A DNA stretch of 64,000 bases from Deltaproteobacteria bacterium (GTDB lineage: Bacteria; Desulfobacterota; Desulfobacteria; Desulfobacterales; Desulfatirhabdiaceae): assembly GCA_016219185.1 (NCBI GenBank), contig JACRBZ010000110.1:30401-94400 (forward strand). Reading direction: 5' to 3'. Positions 51,392 to 60,681 of the stretch are shown one piece after another. Under the pieces are notes generated by a model, which saw only the letters and a program-made list of their open reading frames with translations, had not been told where the DNA came from and did not search any database. The first letter of the stretch is position 1. Each line of letters opens with the position of its first letter. The position numbers and the translations under genes were made by a program.

Positions 51392-54030
51392 TACAAGTTT
51401 TCCACAGATGCGCCAATAGCCACTTGCGGTTTGATCCTGGCGCGAATCTGCTGATAAATCGGGATATCAACGGTTTCGGCCACCTCAAGCGTCACAGCCA
51501 ATCCATACGGGATTGCATCATCCAGTTTCTCAGTCGCATCAGCCTTGCACGTCACATGCAACAGAATGTGTTCATCTTCCTCATACGCAGAAATCTGGCT
51601 TTTACCCTCAAGAATTTCGTGTTGAACGGTACCGCGCAAAACCTGGTTGTGATCTGAATCCACTCTTTTGAGCTTCAAAGGCAGCTTGTCCCAGTTCCCA
51701 CCTAGCTGGAGCTCAAGTTTTGCCTCTCGGAGATTCCGATGGGCGGAATTAATCGGCGAGAACCAGGCCAGCGTCACTACCATACGCCTCCAGACTTGGC
51801 TTCCAGACAGGCCGAGTGGCAGGGGGAAACGATATTCATGAACCTGGTTTTCCCCGATTTCACCACAACCCATAACCGTACCCCGTTGCTCGGTACACGC
51901 AAGCACCCGCTCGATATTGACCGCGCCATAGCCGATGTAACGCGCCATCACCTCTTTGAAATGACGTGAGTTTTTTTGGGTTTTCAGCGACTCAGTTAAT
52001 GCTCTCTCGGCTTGGTCGTCGTGTTGCGCGCCATGTACCAGCAGTGCTTTGATGAGCACTGCCATCAGATTATCGGGAATTTGCTCGCCGTGTTCCGCCT
52101 GCAACTCCGCCAGCACCTCGTAAATTCTTGTACCACTACGCGTCGCCAGTGCCGTGGCATTGCTGGTGCCATGCTGATAAACACATTTGGAAGTTTCGCC
52201 TTGTTGTGAACTATCGTAAGCGACTTTCTGCCCCGGCGGTCCGAGCATTTTTTTGGGGAGCTTGTAGGTTTGATCTCTGTCTATAAGAGGTGCCATATAA
52301 AGTTGCCGCCCGCCAGGAAAGAGAACCTCGGGTTTGACGGAGCGGCGAAAGCCGTGCCCGAAACGGGAAATGGGGCTGAACAGTGCGCCGATTGGTAACA
52401 AATCGATGCGCTGGCCCAGAGTATAAGTTCCAGACTCGTCCGCGTGCGATGCCCCAACAGTGAGCGAGTTCAGCGATTCCGCAGGCGACAACAATCGCCG
52501 TTCGGATAGTTGCTGCTCAATACACTTCAGGACATGAACAACTTTATGTTCATCGGACAAGGCAGAAAACTCACAGTGCGGAATGCCAATTTCAATGTCG
52601 CCCCCGAAATTTCCCGCGCTCACACAAAACAACACGCGGTACTTCCAAGACAGCCAATCAAGCAGCCTCGCCCACGGGCTGGGCGTGTGGATAAAGGGTC
52701 GTTCCGGGTCACCAATCGAAAGGTTGATAATTTTAATGCCGGGAGCTTGCGCGGGTACGTTGCCTTCCCCCTCGAACATGCGGCGCACGGCACGTTCAAT
52801 CCGGTCTTCGAAGAAAACCTCATCTGGAAAATGCTCATCATGCCCGCCAAAACTTCTGGCCTGCGGGTTGGGTTGCATTATCACCAAGTGATAAACTTTG
52901 CGAATCAACGGAGAAAACAGGCCGTCCACCAACTCCCCATGCACCACCAGGGATGCCATGGCCGTGCCGTGTCTTTTCTCTCCGGGCTGATATTCACCGG
53001 CCAAATTATCGGGGTCATCGAATAACAACCGATCTTTCAACGCCTCATGCAAAAGATTCGGTGCACCATCAAGAATCGCAGTCACTGGCGGCAATTCAGG
53101 GCTGCCTTCGGGAAACTCCCCGGGTTCGCCAACTTCGTCTCCTGAAACCACCAAACTTTGTCCGGTCGGGCGGAAATACATTACCCCTGGAAACTTGAAC
53201 AACTGAATATCAATCTCGGCATTCGGCGAATCCAGCAAAGCCAAAAGGTGCCGCACCTTATCAGCGGGTAATCTGGCCTTGACCGCATGGAAGGCTATGT
53301 CCGGCATGTCGATGAATGAACTGAGCGTTTGCCCTCCCATTTCCAACAGCAACGCAGCTATCATTGTCTCGTTCTGTTTTCGCTTCGCAGAATTCCGGCG
53401 ATAAAACATCTCGACCTGGCAATGGATAACTTGGGCCGGATGAATCGGGTCGAGCAAATCGCGCCAGCGGTCAATCATACCGGTCTCACAAAGGGTTTCC
53501 TCGATTCCCCAGCGCCGGATTTTCAGGGTCTGGGCAAAGACGTCGCGCCATTTGGTTTTATACCTTGGGAGTTTTTGACTTTTTTCCCATAGTTTCCAGA
53601 GAGACAGCAGTTCTTTGATGCCCTGATCATTACCTAACGAAAGAAACAACCGTCCAGTCAGTCGCTTATCAGTTTTTTCTCCCTTCTTGTTCGCCTCGTA
53701 GAAATCGTCATCCGGCTCAATATCCTCAATATCCCATTCCCCCAGCCATTCCAGCCCATCGGTGGCATCCACAGCTCGCTTGAAGTCTTCAACACTCCCA
53801 GCAATTTCAATAACTAAAACCGTTTCGGGTTCAAGACCGCCCACAACACCACTTACGCTGCCTTTGTAGCAGGAAAAATCCTGCTGTACATCAGCCAACT
53901 GCTGGGATAGACGCTCAACTTGCCGGGCACGCCCTGGGAAATGGGGCTTGCCCATCGGAAAGCCATTCCCCTTTGGAGGAGCAATCGTTCTTGCGCGAGG
54001 AAAAACCAAAAGAGGCAGGTGATCGGTCAT
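51391..54030 (-). CDS. ietS: Subtilisin-like serine protease, IetS-like defence protein
   Basis: The 879-residue protein carries an S8 peptidase domain with catalytic Asp321 (VTAILDGAPN), His354 (KRHGTAMAS), oxyanion Asn474 (SAGNFGGD) and Ser623 (QHGTSNATALAT), preceded by about 300 residues of unknown fold. There is no signal peptide, so it is cytoplasmic. It starts three bases after the AAA ATPase stop. ATPase-subtilase pairs of this kind include IetAS, named on a Ti plasmid and later reported as an anti-phage system; the name is from recall, not from a search. It lies in a type III R-M operon between mod and res. It is likely activated by the ATPase partner. Confidence 0.8.
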   Translation of the reverse strand: MTDHLPLLVFPRARTIAPPKGNGFPMGKPHFPGRARQVERLSQQLADVQQDFSCYKGSVSGVVGGLEPETVLVIEIAGSVEDFKRAVDATDGLEWLGEWDIEDIEPDDDFYEANKKGEKTDKRLTGRLFLSLGNDQGIKELLSLWKLWEKSQKLPRYKTKWRDVFAQTLKIRRWGIEETLCETGMIDRWRDLLDPIHPAQVIHCQVEMFYRRNSAKRKQNETMIAALLLEMGGQTLSSFIDMPDIAFHAVKARLPADKVRHLLALLDSPNAEIDIQLFKFPGVMYFRPTGQSLVVSGDEVGEPGEFPEGSPELPPVTAILDGAPNLLHEALKDRLLFDDPDNLAGEYQPGEKRHGTAMASLVVHGELVDGLFSPLIRKVYHLVIMQPNPQARSFGGHDEHFPDEVFFEDRIERAVRRMFEGEGNVPAQAPGIKIINLSIGDPERPFIHTPSPWARLLDWLSWKYRVLFCVSAGNFGGDIEIGIPHCEFSALSDEHKVVHVLKCIEQQLSERRLLSPAESLNSLTVGASHADESGTYTLGQRIDLLPIGALFSPISRFGHGFRRSVKPEVLFPGGRQLYMAPLIDRDQTYKLPKKMLGPPGQKVAYDSSQQGETSKCVYQHGTSNATALATRSGTRIYEVLAELQAEHGEQIPDNLMAVLIKALLVHGAQHDDQAERALTESLKTQKNSRHFKEVMARYIGYGAVNIERVLACTEQRGTVMGCGEIGENQVHEYRFPLPLGLSGSQVWRRMVVTLAWFSPINSAHRNLREAKLELQLGGNWDKLPLKLKRVDSDHNQVLRGTVQHEILEGKSQISAYEEDEHILLHVTCKADATEKLDDAIPYGLAVTLEVAETVDIPIYQQIRARIKPQVAIGASVENL

Positions 54031-54033
54031 CGT

Positions 54034-55035
54034 TTATTCTCCCTCGCCTTGCCTATTCAAGACAGGTTCCAATCTATCCCGCCACTGCTCCAATTTGAGC
54101 CGTGTGATGAATTGCGCGTCATCGCTTTTCTTATCGAGCACTGCTCGGCGCACCACACTCAAACAAAACTCTTCCACCTCGGCAAAATTGAGTCCCTGCA
54201 TGTATTTCGCCAATGTCTCGGGCTCATAACCGAAATTGATTTGGCAACGTTGCCCGATGGTTTCGATATGCCGGGTCAGTTGCTGGCGCGTCGGCATGGG
54301 CAATTCGATGCGTAACTGGAAGCGCCGCCATACCGCTCTATCCAGCAATTCCGGATGATTACTAGCCGCAACTACCATAACGTAATCAGGCAAATCATCA
54401 ATTTGCAAAAGCAGCGAACTCACCACCCGCTTGATTTCTCCTGTTTCGTGTGTGTCGCCGCGCTCCTTGCCGAGCGTTTCGAACTCATCAAAAAACAGAA
54501 CGCAACGCTGGGTCTTGGCGTAATCCATCAAATGTTTCAGTCGGCTGGAAGTTTCGCCCAAGTAGCTTCCCACCAAGGTTTCGTAACGAACGACGAACAA
54601 GGGATACATCAACTCATAGGCCAGCACCTCGGCCAGAGTCGTTTTTCCATTCCCCGGTGGCCCGGCAAGCAAAACCCGGTTACGTGCGCGCAGATTATGC
54701 GCGTGCAATAATTCGGCGCGATGCTGCTCCTCTACGACCTCCTTGATTTGTTCCCGGATTTTGTCGGGCAATACAAGACTATCGAGCGCGCGCTCCGGCG
54801 TTATTTCGTAGATTAAATCCTTATGCTGGCCGTTGCTGGCATTCTGCTTTAGCGCGGGGCCGCGCCCCATCCCAATTGTGCTTGGCTGCAAGGATTTGAC
54901 CAACCGATCCGCCAGCACTCGGTGCCCTTTGGCTTTCTCTTCCTGAATCAGCGTCTCGGCGGTCTTGCGAAACGCCAACTGATCGCCATTGGTGGCACTT
55001 TTGATTAAATCCACCAATAAATCTGCCTGTGCCAT
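54034..55035 (-). CDS. ietA: AAA ATPase, IetA-like partner of the subtilase
   Basis: The 333-residue protein has an AAA module with Walker A GPPGNGKT (125-132), Walker B VLFFDEFE (179-186), sensor 1 around VAASNHPELLDRA, and an arginine finger region (WRRFQLRIELP). The N-terminal 85 residues are helical. Its ATG overlaps the mod stop as TGATG, so it is translated together with mod, and the subtilase follows after three bases. The pairing is that of IetAS. I infer that it senses infection or substrates and controls the protease. The sequence does not identify the trigger. Confidence 0.8.
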   Translation of the reverse strand: MAQADLLVDLIKSATNGDQLAFRKTAETLIQEEKAKGHRVLADRLVKSLQPSTIGMGRGPALKQNASNGQHKDLIYEITPERALDSLVLPDKIREQIKEVVEEQHRAELLHAHNLRARNRVLLAGPPGNGKTTLAEVLAYELMYPLFVVRYETLVGSYLGETSSRLKHLMDYAKTQRCVLFFDEFETLGKERGDTHETGEIKRVVSSLLLQIDDLPDYVMVVAASNHPELLDRAVWRRFQLRIELPMPTRQQLTRHIETIGQRCQINFGYEPETLAKYMQGLNFAEVEEFCLSVVRRAVLDKKSDDAQFITRLKLEQWRDRLEPVLNRQGEGE

Positions 55036-57320
55036 CAGATTTTCCCTCCCACATTGACGTCAACAATCGTCATCGTGTCGTTGCCGAAGATGTCCACCAC
55101 CTTCACCGCGATCTTGCGCCGCCCCGGTGCGCATTCGTGAAAGATGCTTTTCAGCTCCAGCGAACGGTCTTTCTTTGTGCGGAAACTCTGCCATTCGTTC
55201 TCGAAGATATAATCCCCGGTCCACTGTTCTTCCCATTCGCCGGTTTCCTCACTTTTCACCCGAATGATTTCCCGTTTGCTCTCGAAGTTGAAATCCACGG
55301 CCCAGTAATCAATCCAGTCCGTCCAGTGCCGGGTCAACACGTCGCGGGTGACGATGCCGTCCTTGTCCTTGCTCACCTTCACGATCTGGCCCTTCTCCAC
55401 TACGATCCGGCTGCCCTTGTTCTTGATGGCCACCTCCGCGTTGGCTATCGAGTCCTGCGAGTAGAATACCGAAAAATCCGTCAGCTCCACCGCCACGCTG
55501 TATTTGCGTTTTTTGGCGTTTATCAGCGGTTTAACCTCGATATAGGAAACATCGTGGAACACCACCTGGTTCTTTTCCACCGCCCGTTTGTCGAACACCT
55601 CAGCGGGAATGTACTTGGGCGCGATGTCAATGCCCTTGGCCCGCGCCTCATCCAGCACGTTGGGGAAAAGCCCCATCTCGAACTCGAAGCCCAGGATGTC
55701 CACCTTGGTAATATGTTTCTTGCGGCATTCGAGGATGATCTCCTCGACAAAGAGCCGCGTCACCGGCAGGTTCACCGGCCCGACGGCCACCAGCCGCCCG
55801 GCCTTCTTCCCATGGAACACCGCAAAGCCCGTTGTCTTCTCCGCCCGGTAGGCCCGCAGGATCAGATCGAGAAACGCCGCTTCTTTTTCTTCCAGTTGCT
55901 TCTGCTGTTCCGCCTCGCGAAGGTTCGGGTTGACGCCGATGTAGTGCTGGCGCTCGTATTTACCCAGGTTGAGGATTTCAAAAGCGCGGTAGTCCTTGCC
56001 GTCGGCCTTTAATTGGCGCTGAACGCCGATCAGCCGCTTTCGAGTGGTGTGGATGGCGAACTTACCCAGATCGGTTGCGATCCACTTGCGTCCCAGCTTT
56101 TCCGCTACCGCCGCCGTGGTACCGGAGCCGCAGAAGAAATCGGCGATGAGATCTCCTTCGTTGGAGGATGCTTTGATGATGCGTTCGAGCAGGGCTTCGG
56201 GCTTCTGGGTGGGGTAGTTCAGGCGCTCATCAGACTGCGGTCCTGCAATAGATATATCGTTCCAGAGGTTCTGGACAACTTCTCCTTCATTTTCATCAAG
56301 AAATCGTTTCCTCTGTATTCTGCCGGTTTTTTCCTTTGGAAAACATAGCCTTCCTTCTTTATCCCATAGCTCCATTTTATCTCTGGAAATTGCCCAGCCA
56401 TTCTTAGGCGGTGAATATCCTTTGTATTCATACGTAAGATTCGGCCTGGGACTTGGACTCGATAAGTCAGCGATTCTATACTTTCTCCCGTTGTCATCTG
56501 TAAATTTATAGAAACCTCTAACATATTCATCACGTAGCGGCTTTGTTACATCTCGAAAATAATTGTTGCTGGTTTTGGAATAAAATAGAATTGTATCAGT
56601 TTGTGTTCCAAATTCCGTCGGAACTTTGTTGGTTTGTCCTCTTCCTGTTTTTCTTTTCCAAATTATCTCACTTCTAAAAAGGTTTCCCCCAAACATCTCA
56701 TCCAGCACCAAGCGTATGAAGCTATTCACCCTCCAATCACAATGAACATAAATACTCCCATCTTCCGCCAGCAAATCCCGCATCAGCACCAGCCGTTCGT
56801 AGATCATAGCGATAAATGAATCCGCCCCCTTGCCCCAGGTGTCGCGGTAGGCGATTTCTTCCAGGATGTTGGGCTTCTTGGTAAAGGTGTCACCGCCGAT
56901 TTCGATGTCCATGCTGAAATCCGCACCCACATCGAAGGGCGGATCAATGTAAATGAGTTTCAGACCACCCTGCTTCTCAATCTCCTCACGTAGCGGGCCG
57001 TTCTTCAGCGATGAGAGGATGAGCTTGTTGTCGCCCCAGATCAGTTTGTTCGTCCAGCCCTTGAGCTGGCGACCCCGGGCATCAAAGAGACCCAGTTGCA
57101 TGGCCGTGTCGGCAGGCTTTTCGGCACGCGGCTCGTCCACCTGCTCGATGACCTGAAAGGGCAGCACGATATTGCAGACCTCGCTCGTCTTGCCATTCCA
57201 GATCAGTTCCACCTCCCGCTTGTCTTCAAACAGCAGAAAGCGGTACTTCTCCGGCAACGGCCTGTCCGCCTCGATAAAGCGGACAATCTCCTGCTGTTCC
57301 TGTTCGGTCAGTCGTGGCAT
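55035..57320 (-). CDS. mod: Type III DNA methyltransferase Mod
   Basis: The 761-residue N6-adenine methyltransferase has the beta-class order: catalytic IDPPFD at 125-130 comes before the AdoMet motif ADFFCGSGTT near 395. Mod both recognises DNA and guides Res. Between the motifs, DNA at about 56230-56720 (residues about 200-365) is much AT-richer than either side. This is the expected place of the target-recognition domain, so its specificity was probably exchanged. The C-terminal 350 residues form the Res-binding part. The end (VVDIFGNDTMTIVDV) is duplicated in the scar at 51238-51330. Confidence 0.92.
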   Translation of the reverse strand: MPRLTEQEQQEIVRFIEADRPLPEKYRFLLFEDKREVELIWNGKTSEVCNIVLPFQVIEQVDEPRAEKPADTAMQLGLFDARGRQLKGWTNKLIWGDNKLILSSLKNGPLREEIEKQGGLKLIYIDPPFDVGADFSMDIEIGGDTFTKKPNILEEIAYRDTWGKGADSFIAMIYERLVLMRDLLAEDGSIYVHCDWRVNSFIRLVLDEMFGGNLFRSEIIWKRKTGRGQTNKVPTEFGTQTDTILFYSKTSNNYFRDVTKPLRDEYVRGFYKFTDDNGRKYRIADLSSPSPRPNLTYEYKGYSPPKNGWAISRDKMELWDKEGRLCFPKEKTGRIQRKRFLDENEGEVVQNLWNDISIAGPQSDERLNYPTQKPEALLERIIKASSNEGDLIADFFCGSGTTAAVAEKLGRKWIATDLGKFAIHTTRKRLIGVQRQLKADGKDYRAFEILNLGKYERQHYIGVNPNLREAEQQKQLEEKEAAFLDLILRAYRAEKTTGFAVFHGKKAGRLVAVGPVNLPVTRLFVEEIILECRKKHITKVDILGFEFEMGLFPNVLDEARAKGIDIAPKYIPAEVFDKRAVEKNQVVFHDVSYIEVKPLINAKKRKYSVAVELTDFSVFYSQDSIANAEVAIKNKGSRIVVEKGQIVKVSKDKDGIVTRDVLTRHWTDWIDYWAVDFNFESKREIIRVKSEETGEWEEQWTGDYIFENEWQSFRTKKDRSLELKSIFHECAPGRRKIAVKVVDIFGNDTMTIVDVNVGGKI

Positions 57321-57446
57321 AAAGTTCCTCTTTTGCCAGTATTTTACCCGTTTCAGACCAATGGCACTATAGAAAACATAACTACAAGGTCAGTGGACCG
57401 CACCACTCGGCTGAAATATAAAATACAACTAATTGTTTATACTAAA

Positions 57447-58469
57447 TTATTTTTCAATAGGTCTACTTTGGCGCTGGTCAACTGAACCTTCAGGCTTGGG
57501 CTGTTCATCACCAATATTCTCCCAAAGGCCTTCTTCAGTGAATTCAATGAATTCAAGTTTTCCTCTCTTAGATGCAGATTTTTCATATGGGAAAATGTCG
57601 ATAACGAGGAAAAATATCGTTTTATTATTGTGCTGGACGAAAGGAGTCATTTGGGCTTGATTCGCAAATGGAAGTTTAAGATCCTCTTCACATGTTTTGA
57701 AAATCACCAAAAACCCCGTAGGTTGATTAAAATCTAATGTGTAGGTGTAAATCTGCTTAAAACCTTTTTTGATATAATCTTTACCCTTGCTTTTTGCTGG
57801 ATTAAATATTTTTACATCAGCGATAAGGGGTTCATCAGAGGTTTGAGCTGATACTAAGTCAACTTCTCCTGAAGCAGATGCAGGCTCAATAGAAAAATCA
57901 ACTCCTTGATCGTGCAAATACTCATATAAGTGCAGGGCTAATATTTTTTCACCTTTCTGAGTGTTATCTGACCAAGTCTCATAAAGTTTATTGCGCTGAA
58001 ACCATTCGCATTTGTGCTTGTATTTACAGAGTAAAGCTAAAATGGCCCCGTTGTCATCGAGGTTTTCATCCAAATACTCATAAAATGGCTCTAAAAATAT
58101 ATCTTTGAATGCCTCCAGTACATCATTATGATTGCTTTCATTGCTGTAGATGTGAGCAATATCTATTTCGATCTGAGCATTTTCAGATTCCACACACTTT
58201 TTTACAACCAAATATGATGCCGCTACGTTCTCTTCTTCTGAATCAAAAACAATTGGATCTCTCGATGAAAATATTTTTTCCACGTCATCTACTATAGGTG
58301 CAGTTTTTGCTTCTATTTCTTGCATGATTCCTACAAGGAGAGGCTGATCACTTAGGAAGCCCCAAAATTGCTTTAAGACATAATGGAATACCTGCCACTC
58401 ACTAGAGTTGACGCGGCGAACTCTCTTTTGCAGCTTGTAGCGTAAATTCTGAACATATTCTTTATCCAT
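57447..58469 (-). CDS. Putative PD-(D/E)XK nuclease-like protein, unrecognised
   Basis: The 340-residue protein has a helical N-terminal part (1-170) of no known type. A C-terminal stretch shows E183 (LYEYL), D204 (SGEVDLVSAQ) and D218-x-K220 (LIADVKIFN), the spacing of a PD-(D/E)XK restriction-like fold. I chose the ATG at 58469 with AGGA nine bases upstream; it overlaps the zinc-ribbon gene end. The DNA is AT-rich compared with mod. Function is unknown. Its place between mod and a possible three-gene defence module suggests a defence role. Confidence 0.65.
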   Translation of the reverse strand: MDKEYVQNLRYKLQKRVRRVNSSEWQVFHYVLKQFWGFLSDQPLLVGIMQEIEAKTAPIVDDVEKIFSSRDPIVFDSEEENVAASYLVVKKCVESENAQIEIDIAHIYSNESNHNDVLEAFKDIFLEPFYEYLDENLDDNGAILALLCKYKHKCEWFQRNKLYETWSDNTQKGEKILALHLYEYLHDQGVDFSIEPASASGEVDLVSAQTSDEPLIADVKIFNPAKSKGKDYIKKGFKQIYTYTLDFNQPTGFLVIFKTCEEDLKLPFANQAQMTPFVQHNNKTIFFLVIDIFPYEKSASKRGKLEFIEFTEEGLWENIGDEQPKPEGSVDQRQSRPIEK

Positions 58470-58473
58470 TTGT

Positions 58474-58710
58474 CTATATCCTAATTTTAAAAGACATGCC
58501 CTTGAGAGTTTCTTCAAGTTCATTCATGGCTCGCTTTATGGAGCGGACGGCTTTCCTTGTTTCATTCATTTGGTCATCAAAACGAATATTTGATTTGCAG
58601 CCTCGACAGATCACAACGTCCCGTAATCGAGCCTGCTTAATTTGTATGCTGTTGTAGAAGTTACAATTTGGACACTGAAAATCTACTTTATGTTTATCTA
58701 TATTAACCAT
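58474..58710 (-). CDS. Small zinc-ribbon protein
   Basis: The 78-residue protein has CPNCNFYN and CRGCKSNI, two CxxC knuckles 18 residues apart that should bind one zinc, followed by a charged helix (MNETRKAVRSIKRAMNELEE). It ends 4 bases before the start of the PD-(D/E)XK-like gene, so both are made together. A role as a DNA- or protein-binding adaptor is inferred. I do not recognise the family. Confidence 0.65.
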   Translation of the reverse strand: MVNIDKHKVDFQCPNCNFYNSIQIKQARLRDVVICRGCKSNIRFDDQMNETRKAVRSIKRAMNELEETLKGMSFKIRI

Positions 58711-58778
58711 GGTGGTACGCGTTCCTTGAAATCCCTAACAATAAATATGGAAGACGCTTTAAAGATTAAAATCATCGG

Positions 58779-59615
58779 TCATCCCCGATCGCTCAATTTG
58801 TGGTCGGTCTCAACGCCGATAACAACGAACGAATCCTTCTCTCGATACCCGTGGCAGCGGATTTTTTCTGATGCCCTGAACTTGTATGTTTTTTTATCTC
58901 GGTAGCGCATACCAATGATTCCATGATATTCCTTGTAACCAAGCCCACTGTCAGAACAAATCTGATCCCAGGTCAATTCCTCGAATTTCCTGAAAGTGCC
59001 AATGAAAAGAGATTGCTCTGAAGATTGAATCCCGGAAAAACCCATCTTCTCATCAACCCTCGAAAAATCAAGTTTACCTCCTGAAAACCGTGCTTTCAGA
59101 TAGGATTCAAAAGAGATTTGATGATTCACCCAAAGAAATTCCGTAAGTTTACCTGAACGAGTCAGATTCAACAATGGAACGTTAACTCCATTGCGAATGA
59201 TATTCAACGGGTCTAAAGATGCCGATGACGAAACAAAGGAAACAACAACCTTGTCCCGCTCGCAGGCCTCGGCGGGCGAGCTGCCCCGGATATCAGCCCC
59301 ATCGAAAAGGTATGTGGAATCAGGGTTCTGTTTGCTGTCGGCATCCCAGAACGGCTCTTTGGTAAGATCGGCGATTGCCGATTTCAAACGACGAACTTCG
59401 TCGGATTTTCGAAATGCATTATTGATAAGAAACGCGTGCAGCGTGCCGGACGGTGTGATCTTATTGTTCCACACATCGCTTTTCTTGAGCAGCAGCGTCG
59501 AAAATCCCTGCATTTCTTTTAACACACCAACAAATTGAAGAAGACCGTTTCTGATAAAAGCATCTTGATCGGAGAATTGGCCTGTCAGTGAAAGTTCGTT
59601 GAAGAGTATCTGCAT
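58779..59615 (-). CDS. Unrecognised third protein of a DUF262-ATPase module
   Basis: The 278-residue protein starts MQILFNELSLTGQFSDQD, one base after the ATPase stop (TGAcATG), which supports 59615. It has no motif I can name. Two regions look conserved-like: WVNHQISFESYLKARFSGG, and a basic C-terminus, KTYKFRASEKIRCHGYREKD, then a possible DH pair near the end. No membrane helix is seen. Its tight coupling to an OLD-like ATPase suggests an effector or toxin regulated by the ATPase. Confidence 0.65.
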   Translation of the reverse strand: MQILFNELSLTGQFSDQDAFIRNGLLQFVGVLKEMQGFSTLLLKKSDVWNNKITPSGTLHAFLINNAFRKSDEVRRLKSAIADLTKEPFWDADSKQNPDSTYLFDGADIRGSSPAEACERDKVVVSFVSSSASLDPLNIIRNGVNVPLLNLTRSGKLTEFLWVNHQISFESYLKARFSGGKLDFSRVDEKMGFSGIQSSEQSLFIGTFRKFEELTWDQICSDSGLGYKEYHGIIGMRYRDKKTYKFRASEKIRCHGYREKDSFVVIGVETDHKLSDRG

Positions 59616-59616
59616 G

Positions 59617-60681
59617 TCACAGCCCCAGAATCTGGTCGAGGTCATCGTCAAACTGGTCAAACAGGCCCTTGGGGTGCGTCATGACGCGGCCATGCTCATT
59701 GAGGGCAACGGCCGTGTTTTTCGAAAGCGCATTTTCGTCAAGTTGGAAAAAGTGAACAGCCACATCCGTATTGACGATTTCTTTTTTCACGATGGATTTT
59801 CGGATGCCGTTGAACACATGGTCGCTATGCGTTTCCAGTATAACCTGAATGCCCGCATTGGCGGCGAAGCAAAGAAACTCCGTAAGATCGGATTGTGCCT
59901 TGGGGTGCAGATGGATTTCCGGATTTTCAATGACAACGATATCATCTATATTTGCGCTTAGACATGAGACAAGCACCCCGATGGCGAAGCTGACTCCGGA
60001 ACCCATGTGATAGGGACGGACGGGTTTGCCATTTCCAAGAGAGAATTCAACCGAAAGACTATTACTCAGGCCAAGGTCCTGGATTGTATTCTTGATTCCG
60101 AACAGCTTCCCCAGCCAGTAATTGACCTGGTACTCAAGCGTTACGCTTGCTGTGTCGGCAATAAGCGACGGGACAACTTCTTTCTTGCGGTTTTTATACA
60201 GAAAATCGACAATAAATTCCGCTTTGTTCCCAAGAAAATTCACCCGATCAAAATTTTTTGGATATGAATCCTCCGGGCCGATCCGGTTTGCAGGCAGATA
60301 ATATACATGCCGATTTTCAAGGCTCAGGAGGTTTTGTATTGCAACGGATTCGTCAGTAAATGAAACGGCGACATCATTGCTATCATCGTCTGCCGAGCGA
60401 AACTCCGCCTGAAAAATTTCTTTGCCTCTTACCGCTCCTACCACGAAGTTGCGTGCATTGATCCTATGGTTGCGGCATTCATCAAAAGTGCCCAGGCGCA
60501 ACCACATGCCATTGAGCGGAGACGATGAATTCTTGACTGCATTATTACAAAGCAGAAGAAATGCCTGGATTGCCGAAGTCTTGCCGGATGAATTCGTTCC
60601 TGAAAAAATATTGATCCGACGCAAAGTTATTTCGACAGTGTCGAAGCATTTGAACCCGTGTATGCGAAGCGCTTCAAGCAT
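59617..60681 (-). CDS. OLD-like/DUF3696-type AAA ATPase
   Basis: The 354-residue ABC-type ATPase has Walker A GTNSSGKTS (28-36), a signature-like GSGVSFAIGVLVS near 227, Walker B VVIENPEIHLHP (249-260) and the switch ETHSDHVFNGIR (283-294). This set is typical of single-chain ATPases of the OLD/RecF-like class seen in defence modules. No TOPRIM nuclease domain follows, so the effector is probably the next gene. Its start overlaps the DUF262 gene end by eight bases, and its stop lies one base before the third gene. Confidence 0.82.
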   Translation of the reverse strand: MLEALRIHGFKCFDTVEITLRRINIFSGTNSSGKTSAIQAFLLLCNNAVKNSSSPLNGMWLRLGTFDECRNHRINARNFVVGAVRGKEIFQAEFRSADDDSNDVAVSFTDESVAIQNLLSLENRHVYYLPANRIGPEDSYPKNFDRVNFLGNKAEFIVDFLYKNRKKEVVPSLIADTASVTLEYQVNYWLGKLFGIKNTIQDLGLSNSLSVEFSLGNGKPVRPYHMGSGVSFAIGVLVSCLSANIDDIVVIENPEIHLHPKAQSDLTEFLCFAANAGIQVILETHSDHVFNGIRKSIVKKEIVNTDVAVHFFQLDENALSKNTAVALNEHGRVMTHPKGLFDQFDDDLDQILGL

